A stretch of 64,000 nt of DNA from Progne subis subis. Lineage: Eukaryota; Chordata; Aves; Passeriformes; Hirundinidae. The notes under the pieces were generated by a model. The model worked only from the letters and a program-made list of their open reading frames with translations. It had not been told where the DNA came from and did not search any database. Positions within the stretch are counted from its first letter, which is position 1, and each line of letters starts with the position of its first letter. The stretch is taken from the NCBI GenBank assembly GCA_022316685.1, contig JAKJHU010000014.1:7849001-7913000 (forward strand), written 5' to 3'. Positions 27,895-37,120 of this stretch are shown here, piece by piece. The translations under genes and the position numbers were made by a program.

Positions 27895-28345
27895 GAGCCC
27901 ATGATGGACATAATTAATAAAAGTCATAAATATTAAATATTAATAAAATATTAGAATAAAGTACTATGGTATCAAAAATACTAAATAGCAATAATGTAAT
28001 AAACAAAAGGTAATAAACCGTAATAAATATTATTTATTAATTTTTTAATATTTATCTATAGTATTAAAATAAATATTAATAAATTATTAATATAAAGTTC
28101 CAAAGTATTAAAATATTAAATCATAATTATGTAATACATAAAAAGTAATAAATAAAAATAATATTATTTATTAACATTAATGACATCAACATATATTAAT
28201 ATAGATATAAGTATTAATAAAGTATTAAAATAAAGTACTGAAGTATCAGAATATTAAATTGTAATAACGTGATAAAGAAAAAATAATCAATAAAAAGTAA
28301 TAAATACTATTTATTAATAGAATTAATGAAAGTAAGGCGGTGGTG
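27895..28345 (+). repeat. AT-rich TAATAAA-type tract
   Basis: About 450 bp built of taataaa, tattaaa and aataatatt words in the + sense. Imperfect periods suggest repeated slippage and duplication (for example aaagtactgaagtatcagaat and aaagttccaaagtattaaaat). No gene content. Confidence 0.85.
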
Positions 28346-29099
28346 TGGGTGTTAATTACTCATTCGAGTGTTAATAAATCGTTTTGGTGTTAATAAATCT
28401 TCCTCCACCTCCTTGCTGATGATCCCCCTGCAGGTCCAGGGAACAGGAGTGGCTGGCAGGATTCCAGGGAAACGTGTCAGGTGCTGATTCCAGGACTTCC
28501 AGCTGCTATAAATTGGGTGCATTTGCATGGATTTACATGAGAAAGGGGAATGGAGGTGCGAGAGATTCCTCTGAAAGTCCCAAAAACCGGGAATATTTCC
28601 TGTGGAGCGGGAATTCATCCTCTCACCGCACAGATCATTCACTTCCAAGGGCCGGGGAAGATGTGGCTGGGAATATTTTCCTATTTTTCAAAATGTTTCC
28701 TTCATTCAGAGACTGAGACAGGGGAGTGCTGTGGCGCTGAGTGGAGACGCCAGAGAGGATCATTATAATGACGCCCCTTCCTTGATGAAATCAATGTTTA
28801 ATGAGACCTCCGTGTTCCAGAACATTCCTGGTGTGCCTCAGCAGGGGCAGATCCGTGGCCGTGCTTTGTCTTCCCTCGTGTGCAGCCCGGCTCCATCGCA
28901 CGGGGCTTGCTCATTTTCACTCCTTAATTAAAAGCAGCCATTAAAAACGCGGCTTCTAGCAGTGTTTCCCTCAGTGGGAAAGAGGAAATGATTGGGATTT
29001 CGTGGAGCGGTGCCACTCGTGTGTCCCTGCAGTGACTGCTGCGGGAGGGAGGACAGAACAAATCCCTTTCGCCATCCCACATCTCCTTGCTGCTCGTTG

Positions 29100-29388
29100 G
29101 GACGAGCTCGTGCACAAGAAATGCATTCCAGGGAGCCCATCAGTGAATTTTTGTAGCAATTCTCCACGGCCTTCCCGCTCATTCCCAAAAAGGACAGCGC
29201 AGAAATAGCTATATATTGACATATGCACGTAAATTAAGATTCCTAGGTTAAAAAAATCCCAGCCCAGATTAAATAAAAGACCTGGAACCCACCTTTCCCT
29301 GAGCCCCTCGTTCTGGCAGAGATGTCCCAGCTTCCAGGGGTGATGCAGGACAACCTGAGGAACACCTTCCCCTGCTCAAACACAGCGA
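29100..29388. repeat. Left arm of a 1.7 kb inverted repeat
   Basis: This ~289 bp segment recurs as its reverse complement at 30499-30787. Reading by eye I count about 8 substitutions and 3 single-base indels. A central block of roughly 135 bp, from the aacctaggaatc end to the acaagaaatgc end, is identical. An open frame starting MHMSIYSYFCAVLFGNERE appears once on each strand, simply because the arms mirror each other. Confidence 0.95.
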
Positions 29389-30498
29389 CACTTCAATAAT
29401 TCCCTTTAACCAGCGAGTGCCAGGGGCTGTTTTAAGGGTTGATCTAAAATGTGTGATTTGGAGCCAGAAATCGGCGTGGTTTTGTCTTTACCCACGTGGG
29501 GACGTGGTTCTCTGCCTTGCACAAGTCCACGCAGGCTGTGCCAAGGGAGATGGAGCTCCGTGTGCCCCCAGCAAAGCCCAAATCCCAGCTGGCTTTTTCC
29601 TTCCCTTTTCACTTTCCCAGTTCTCACTGGGCAATCCATTATTTTCTGCAGCTGAAGCAGCTGTGGATGACTGTAATTACGGATTTCATAAATCTCTGAC
29701 AATCCAGGGTGAATACTAATTTGAACTTTAGCCATCTCCTTGGAATCAGGTTAATTTCCTCATTACCAGACGGTGTCTGATGAAGTAAAGATGTTTTTGA
29801 GCTAATGTTATGGAAATAACTATGCACGAGCTGCAAAATAATAAGAGGTGGTTCTGGTGTCCAGTGTTGTTGAAAGTCCCAGCAGAGAATTTCAGGGCTC
29901 CTCAAACGTTTTCAGCTCATAACTTTATTTTAAATTGTGAGCTGGGCTTTCCTAGGATACGTGTTCATTGTTTATTGCAGAGAAAAAAAAAAAAAAAAAA
30001 GCATTTTTACATAGAAATATTTGTCTAAACGCACCAAAATTTGGTATTAAAGGAAAAATCCTCTTGGCGTGTTTGTCCTTGAATATTTCCTTGCTTTAGA
30101 GGGCAGACTGTCCTGGTGCCATTTGTGGATCATGTGTAATCCCAGGAGAGCAGATCCTGTGTTTTCCCTTGGAATGACCATTGCTAGCTCCACGTCCTTA
30201 TTCCAAGAGTTTTGCCTCAGCAAAATCCCACTGGCTTCAGAGGAGCTGTTCCTGCTGGTGAAGGACAGGCAGCAGATCCTGAACACCAGGGCTGGGATGG
30301 GAAAAGAGCAGGAATTTCCCTGCAGCAGAATTTTGGGATCTGATTCCATCCCCATCCAGCCCTTCCTGTGCAAAGAGATTTGTCTGCCATTGGTTTGGCT
30401 CCCAGGAAGGCAGAAATCCAGGGAATATTCTTCAGCCACTTCCAGAGTGTCAGGATGCCAAGAAAACTCTTGGAGTGGCACTGAAATGGGAATAAACC
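29389..30498. other. Spacer of the inverted repeat
   Basis: About 1.1 kb between the arms. It contains an A-run at about 29982-30000 and otherwise unique-looking sequence. Frames here are short and not recognisable. I see no transposase remnant. Confidence 0.7.
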
Positions 30499-30787
30499 CT
30501 CGCCTGTGTTTGAGCAGGGGAAGGTGCTCCTCAGGTTGTCCTGCATCACCCCTGGAGGCTGGGACGTCTCTGCCAGAACGAGGGGCTCAGGGAAAGGTGG
30601 ATTCCCGGTCTTTTATTTAATCTGGCTGGGATTTTTTTTAACCTAGGAATCTTAATTTACGTGCATATGTCAATATATAGCTATTTCTGCGCTGTCCTTT
30701 TTGGGAATGAGCGGGAAGGCCGTGGAGAATTGCTACAAAAATTCACTGATGGGCTCCCTGGAATGCATTTCTTGTCCACAAGCTCAT
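30499..30787. repeat. Right arm of the 1.7 kb inverted repeat
   Basis: Reverse complement of 29100-29388, beginning tcgcctgtgtttgagcagg and ending ttgtccacaagctcat. No target-site duplication is visible outside either arm, so I do not call it a transposon. An A/T homopolymer pair follows at about 30883-30907. Confidence 0.95.
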
Positions 30788-32099
30788 TATTCCATGCTTT
30801 TTACTTTCCCACTGAGAGATGTTTTAATAAGTTAAGTGCACTTTTCTTAGAATAATGAATCATGTGGGTGAATTTGGGGCTTTTTTTTTTTAAAAAAAAA
30901 AAAAAAAGGCTTCAAGTCCAAAAACCTGTATTTAAAAGTGTTTCTGCTAAGGAGTGCTGGTCTGAGATGTGGACTGTGAAAATACAAATGGGAGCCTGGT
31001 GGGATTTCAAACAGCAACTCTGGCTGGAATCTTCTCCATGATTTTCCATCCTTTTCAGGAAGGATTGGGATGGTGTGGGTGGGACCTTTGGCTCCAAGGG
31101 GCTCTGGAGATGGATCTTAATCCCTGAGGGTTCTCTGTTGGGATTCAGCATCCTGATTTCCATGGAAGGCTTTCCTGGGGATCCCTGAGGGGGAACAGCA
31201 GGAAGGATTTGTCTGGGGTGATCCATGCAGCCCAGGGGTTTAAGCACAGGGGGTTTATTTGGATGAGCTCAGAGTTTGCTCCTCAGCCTGCAGAGGACAG
31301 GAATGGGATCAGCAGCTCCCCCAGCACCCCGAGGAATCCCTGTGCCCTCCAAATCCCAGCTTTTTCCTTTGGTGTAGGAACCATCTGATCCCCTCTCCCG
31401 GTTTTTAGGCATCATAATTAAACTGACTGCTCTGTAACTGCACCTCTTTCCCTTTGGGTTATTTTAAAAGCACCTTTCCCAAGCAGCATCTCCCCATCCC
31501 CTGGGGATTTTCACACACAGAGGTCCTTAAAGGGATTTTTTTCAGCCCATTTACCTGCGCATTCCTGGGTGGGTTTCAGCTGCCCCAGCCAGCTGGAAAA
31601 TATCTTTACAAGCACTTCCCAACCTGTTCCTGCCCTGTTCTGCCAAAGATTTTGGTTCTTTGCCTGGGATTGAGCTGCAGGGAGCAGGTGGTGACTCCAG
31701 AGAAAGGTAATGAGCAGTTTAGGGCAGAACCGTGAAATCCTGGAGCTCCCAGGCCATCACCTGTCGCTAGCTCCTGTGCTCAGCAGTGCAGCACCGTTTT
31801 CCCTGGATTTTCCTCGTTCCAAATGGATTTGTGAAACCTTTTCTCGCTGCCTTTGCTCCAAGTCATTTCATTCTTCAGTTTCCATTCGTTTCTGCATTTA
31901 GATTCTTTTATTTTGGGGTATGTTGTGACCCTGTGGATGTGTCAGCCTGAGGTCACTGAGCAGCTCAGGATTTAACCACGTTAATCCTGGGATTTTTCTG
32001 CACCAGGATACTTTCCACTGACATTTCCTTAAGGTTTGCTCCCAAAACCTTCTTTGACTTGTAAGCTTTGGACCCTTTTGCACGGTCAAGCCTCAAAAA

Positions 32100-32245
32100 T
32101 CTTTTGGTCTTCCCTTTGAATTTAATGATCTGGTTCCACGCCCTGCCCTGAGCAGGGACACCTCCCACTATCCCAGCTTCCTCCAAGCCCCATCCAGCCT
32201 GGATTTGGATCCTTCCAGGGATGGGACATCACCTCTGAAGGAGGA
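32100..32245 (-). mobile_element. CR1 LINE fragment, reverse orientation
   Basis: The + strand shows gatctggttccacgccctgcc, gagcagggacacctcccact, ccaagccccatccagcctgg and ccttccagggatgggacatc. This is the reverse complement of the avian CR1 3' region. Confidence 0.8.
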
Positions 32246-34040
32246 AACTTGTGGTGCTCCAGGTGTTTTTAGAGGAGAGGGAATCCTGTGGAAAGGAGGG
32301 ACAGCGGGATCTTGGTGTCCCTGCAGCTTTAGGGCCTACGCCAGGAATGCCGCGCTCTGCCGTGGATCCTTTTTATTTTTCCCTGGTAAATCCTTAAGTT
32401 TATCCTTCTGTATAATCCTTTCTATTTCCCTGAGGAAATCCTTTTGCTTTTCCCCTGGAAAATTTTATTTCCCTGTGTTTTATTTCCCCCGGACGCCGTG
32501 TTTTTCCTGCTCCCTGGGCGAGTGCAGTGGCTGGGAAGGCGCAATGAATTCTCTCAAGGCCATAAACATCATAAATCCGTGGTGTTCCCCCTGTCCCTGG
32601 AAATCGGGGGCTGGGTGCCGCCTGTGGGGCTGAGGCGGTAAAGTCTGCGTGTGTTAGATTGGAAATGTTGATAAACGACGGCTGCTCCAGCTCATGGGAT
32701 CCCTCAGAGCTTCCCGCGCCGCGCCCCGACCTCGCCGTGCCTCTTGGTTTCCACCCCGCCTTTTCACAGGGCCGCGGAGCTGCTTAATTAATGAGTTTGG
32801 CGTCTTAATTAACGAGTTTGGTCACGGAGAGCTCGGGTCGCCCACACAGGGAGCTCCATTTGTGTGGAAAACCACGGAATTTGGGATATTCTGCCTCCCT
32901 CCTCCTCCTCTCCGTGGGAGGCTTTGCCTCTTGGAGCGGGGTTGCCACTGAGCAGCGTTTACAACGCAATTAATTAAAATTTATTTTCAGTGGCAGAAAT
33001 GTGGAGGTTTTTTGGGGGGGAGCGTTCCGAACTTTCCCCAGATTTCCCAGATCAGCGAGGGAGGAGATGCTTTGTCCAGGCAGCGCTTGATTTTTGAGGC
33101 AGCTTCCTGAAGAAACCCACAATGAGCATTGCAGATTTTTCCTTCCCCGTGTCCAGAGCAGCTCCCAGAAGGAGCTGAGAGAGCAAATTTCAGCATCATT
33201 TATAAAAGGAAAATTTGATTTGTATTTTTTTTTTCCTCCATCAGTCAAAGAACATGTGAGCAAATTCGGGTTCAGGTTGCTGAAGAATGAGGGATTTCAG
33301 CAATTCCTGATGAGATTTTTATGTTGGGGGGGTTTAGTGAACAGAGAAAAATGGGATTTTTGTGGCGAATAAGCTCTGTGAGTATATCTCGCTGTAGATG
33401 TTTTAAAATATGTTCTCTCTATATGAAATATTAATTTTCCATGGCAGGACGAAATACCCTCAAGTCAATTAAGGTATTAAAGTCAATCCTTTCTTTAATT
33501 TGCTTCAGACTGGGAGCAGATTCCCAGGGGATGCTGGAGTTTCAGTTTCGGACAAGTGGCCACGGAATTGCATTCCCATAGGGATGACGAGAAATGAAAT
33601 ATTCCTGAGCTCGGGTGTTTTCCAGGAGCACAAAAATCCCCCCCCAAGATCGAAGAGAACAAATCTGTTCTCACATTAAACACAGATTCCTGAACTTGGG
33701 CTAAAATAATCCCGTGCAGTGTGCCTTTTTCCTGTGGAAAAACAAAAAAAACAACTCTTCAAATGGAACATGAATTGAAAATGAATTATTCTGTGCTTAT
33801 GTGGGCAGTCCCTTTGGTTTTCCAGGATTGTAATTCCCGTGGTGCCACACAGGAGCAGCGTGCAGGAACACGCAACGCAACTTCAGGGATATTTTAAGAT
33901 GGCAATTTAATCGCTGATTGATTTTGGAAAACTAAATATAACCCCGGGAGGAGCCTGGAACAGAGCAGAGGTGACTTCTGGTCACTCCAAGGCCTGGAAT
34001 AAATCATTATTATAATTTATTTTTCTCTTCTTTTTTTTTT

Positions 34041-34963
34041 TTTTGTTTGCCTGGAGATTGGCAGGAAACCTGGAGCCCAGAGCCCTTGCTGCTGTGTCAG
34101 AGAGGGGAAAGCTGAAAAAAAAACCAAAAAAAACCCCAAATTAAAGCAAGAAAAGGGAATTTCCATTCCCTGTCCCAGTGGGAGTGTGAGAATCCCAGGG
34201 GAGGGGCTGGGAAATCAGGAATTCGGGTTGGGCTCCCCCACCCAGCAGCAACTTCCAAACATCTTTGCCCAATTAATTATTATTGTTGTTGTTATTGTTA
34301 TTATTATTATTATTATTAGGCTTTTCAGGTCAGGAAACCTCACAGTTTTCCTATCAAAATCACAAATATTTGGAATTCTGATTTAATACAGCTGCATGAG
34401 GAAAAAAAAAAATCCCTTAGGACTTGGAAAACCTTTAGCCTGTGTTTACACTTTTAGCACAATATTCTCGTCAGATGCAATAAAATTCGCTCCCCCCTAC
34501 TTCCATGCACAGATTATTTCATACTTTTAAGGTTTTTCACCTTTTGCCAGGCTGCTCACACACAAAGAAACTTCCCTAAGGATGGCTTTGAGCAGAAACA
34601 GGAGCTCAGTTAGGAATTTTACAGGCTTTGAAGCAATAATAAATAAAATCCGAATCAAATACGAGCCAGATTTGGAAATGAGGGGTTTGGGGTTTTTTTA
34701 GGAGAACCAGGAGCAGGATGGATGTTTGTCCAATGCTGCTGGCACTGTCAGTGACAATTCATTTCAGGTGGCACAAAGAGATCACTGTGTATAAACCTAA
34801 GCCTTGGAACCCGTGAGCAGTGTCAAAAAGCCCAAATTCCTGCAGGTGACAGGAGAATTTCCGGCCATCCTCACCTCCCCAGGACTCTCATTCCTCCCTC
34901 ACCACGAGCACTCTCTGCTTCATCCATTTTCTAAAGGCAGCAGAGTCGTAATTACTTTTTTTT
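34041..34963. repeat. First copy of a 928 bp tandem unit (segments A and B)
   Basis: Segment A (34045-34223, beginning gtttgcctggagattggcag) is repeated at 34973-35150, an offset of 928 bp, at about 97% identity. Segment B (34232-34960, beginning gctcccccacccagcagc and ending gtcgtaattac plus a T run) recurs at 45784-46500 at about 98% identity. B contains a (TTA/TTG)n microsatellite at about 34276-34319. None of these parts has a recognisable reading frame. Confidence 0.9.
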
Positions 34964-34972
34964 TATTTTTTT

Positions 34973-35150
34973 GTTTGCCTGGAGATTGGCAGGAAACCTG
35001 GAGCCCAGGGCCCTTGCTGCTGTGTCAGAGAGAGGAAAGCTGAAAAAAAAACCAAAAAAACCCCAAATTAAAGCAAGAAAAGGGAATTTCCATTCCCTGT
35101 CGCAGTGGGAGTGTGAGAATCCCAGGGGAGGGGCTGGGAAATCAGGAATT
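34973..35150. repeat. Second, truncated copy of segment A
   Basis: Matches 34045-34223 with only a few substitutions. The match stops at caggaatt, after which a 12 bp satellite takes over. The tandem duplication is therefore about 1.2 units long. Confidence 0.9.
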
Positions 35151-35190
35151 GGGGCAGGTGCCGGTGCCAGCGGTTACTCCGCTGTTACTA

Positions 35191-35483
35191 CAGCTTTACA
35201 CACAGCTTTACACACAGCTCCACACACAGCTTTACACACAGCTTTACACACAGCTTTACACAAAGCTTTACACACAGCTTTACACACAGCTTTACACACA
35301 GCTTTACACAAAGCTTTACACAAAGCTTTACACACAGCTTTACACACAGCTTTACACACAGCTTTACACACAGCTTTACACACAGCTTTACACAAAGCTT
35401 TACACACAGCTTTACACACAGCTTTGCACAAAGCTTTACACACAGCTTTACACACAGCTTTACACACAGCTTTACACACAGCT
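35191..35483. repeat. 12 bp satellite (CAGCTTTACACA)n, about 24 copies
   Basis: Very regular 12 bp units. Variants are cacaaagctttacaca, which contains aagctt, plus one or two cagctccacaca and ctttgcaca units. All three + frames stay open because 12 is divisible by 3, giving Leu-Tyr-Thr-Gln or Ala-Leu-His-Thr repeats with no sign of being a real protein. Confidence 0.97.
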
Positions 35484-35674
35484 CCGGGCTCAGCCCGACC
35501 GTGCCCCCTTGCGTTAATTCCCTCTGCTCGGGCCTGAGCAGCGGCAGGGACGAGTTAAAGGATTTGTTGTTTGTGTTTATAAATATTTATGGTCGTGTAT
35601 CGAGAGCAGGTGAAGCAGTTCCACTCCGTGCTTTAAAATGTAAAAAATAAAAAAAAAAAAAAAAATAAATAACA

Positions 35675-36800
35675 TTGAATTTGATTCCGCTCTGCTGCGT
35701 GGCGCTTTAGAATTGGGAATAAAGATTTAGAATAAAGACGTTAAATTTGATGTCACCTTGCCACGTGGTGCTTTAAAGTTTGGAATAAACACAGTAAATT
35801 TGATTTCACCTTGCCATGTGGCGCTTGAAAGTTTAGAATAAAATTTTAGAATTAAAGTTTAGAATAAAGACTTTAAATTTGATTTTGCTTTGCCACGTGA
35901 TGCTTTAGAATTGGGAATAAAGGTTTAGAATAAAGACATTAAATTTGATTTCACCTTGCCACGTGGTGCTTTAAAGTTTGGAATAAAGATACTAAATTTG
36001 ATTCTGCTCTGCCACTTCGTGCTTTAAAACTTGGAATAAAAATTCAGAATAAACACAATAAATTTGATTTCACCTTGCCACGTGGTGCTTTAAACATTCA
36101 GAATAAAAATTTAGAATAAAGACATTGAATTTGATTCTGCTCTGCCACGTGGTGCTTTAAACATTTAGAATAAAAATTTAGAATTAAAATTTACAATAAA
36201 GACTTTTAATTTGAGTCTGCTCTGTCACGTAGTATTTTAAAATTTAGAATAAAAATTTAGAATAAGGACATTGAATTTGATTCTGCTCTGCTACTTAATG
36301 CTTTAAAATTTGGAATAAAAATTTAGAATAAAGACTTTCAATTTGATTTCACCTTGTCAGGTGATGCTCTAAAATGCAGAATAAAAATTTGGAATAAAGA
36401 CATTAAATTTGATTCTGCTCTGGCGCTTTGTGCTTTAAAATCTGGAATAAAAAAATCAGAATAAAAATTTAGAATAAAGACATAAAATTTGATTCTGCTC
36501 TGCCACTTTGTGCTTTAAAATTTGGAATAAAAATTTAGAATAAAGACTTTCAATTTGATTTCACCTCGCCACTTTATGCTTTAACATTTGGAATGAAAAT
36601 TTGGAATAAAGACTCTAAGTTTGATTTCACCTTGCCACGCGGTGCTCCAAAATGCAGAATAAAAATTCATAATAAAGACATTAAATTTGATTCTGCTCTG
36701 CCGGTTTATGCTTTAACATTCATAATGAAAATTTGGAATAAAGACTCTAGGTTTGATTTCACCTTGCCACGCGGTGCTCCAAAATGCAGAATAAAGCCAA
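35675..36800 (+). repeat. ~66 bp AATAAA-rich minisatellite, about 17 units
   Basis: Units start aatttgatt and run through a gccacgtggtgctttaaa-like core to ggaataaaaatttagaataaagac. Unit lengths are mostly 66 bp, with 53 and 80 bp variants. Two subtypes are mixed: one with atttcaccttgccacg, the other with attctgctctgccac. I count about 29 AATAAA hexamers on the + strand and five CACGTG sites. The array stops about 150 bp before PPM1L exon 2. Confidence 0.95.
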
Positions 36801-36945
36801 GAGAGCTGAGCGTTGTATTTTCGAAAGCCGTCAGCGGTGGTGAAGCGCTGCTGGGTGTGTGGAGGAGCTCCCTGATGGGAGCTCGGGCGGGTTTGCTCCA
36901 ATTAACACCGAGGCCCTAATTAACGTCCCGCTCCTTGCCCCGCAG

Positions 36946-37120
36946 TCGGCGGCAGAGTACGTGAAGTCCCGGCTGCCTGAAGTGCTGAAGCAGCACCTGC
37001 AGGACTACGAGAAGGACAAGGAGAACAGCGTCCTGTCCTACCAGAGCATCCTGGAGCAGCAGATCCTGTCCATCGACAGGGAGATGCTGGAGAAGCTGAC
37101 CGTGTCCTACGACGAGGCAG
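36946..37120 (+). CDS. PPM1L: PPM1L exon 2 (PP2C-type protein phosphatase 1L)
   Basis: PPM1L is an ER-membrane-anchored Mg/Mn-dependent Ser/Thr phosphatase of the PP2C family. It is reported to restrain the TAK1/ASK1 stress-kinase routes and to dephosphorylate the ceramide transporter CERT. This exon encodes 58 residues and one base of the next codon, beginning SAAEYVKSRLPEVLKQHLQ and ending in SYDEAG. It is nearly identical to what I know of the human protein. The boundaries are set by cgcag at 36941-36945 and the donor gcag|gtacgg at 37120/37121. The exon starts in phase 0, following the expected ...DGHGGE end of exon 1, and ends in phase 1. It supplies the helical part that follows the first catalytic metal-binding motif, which itself lies outside the window. 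Confidence 0.97.

Larger units (their letters stand above)
1..36945 (+). other. PPM1L: 3' part of PPM1L intron 1 (gene-free)
   Basis: This stretch precedes the first recognisable PPM1L exon and ends in a good acceptor (branch-point-like ctaattaac at about 36916-36924, pyrimidine tract, cgcag at 36941-36945). From knowledge of the vertebrate gene, PPM1L has four exons and a very large first intron, so I infer that this is intron and that exon 1 lies upstream. The open frames here, up to about 280 codons, show no domain or family I recognise and no conserved splice pattern. Between the repeats listed separately (CR1 pieces, minisatellites, AT tracts, the inverted repeat, the 928 bp duplication) I see only unique-looking non-coding DNA. 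A non-coding RNA or enhancer could be present but cannot be recognised from one sequence. Confidence 0.8.

Noticed and set aside
29100..30787. Inverted repeat read as a DNA transposon with long terminal repeats
   Set aside because: No transposase remnant and no target-site duplication at the outer ends. Kept only as an inverted repeat.
34041..35150. A-B-A layout read as an LTR retrotransposon
   Set aside because: There is no TG...CA termini, primer-binding site, polypurine tract, coding remnant or target-site duplication. The 928 bp offset fits tandem duplication.
34971..35537. Repetitive protein-like frames with Leu-Tyr-Thr-Gln or Ala-Leu-His-Thr units
   Set aside because: They are translations of the 12 bp satellite, open in several frames at once, which is not expected for a selected protein.
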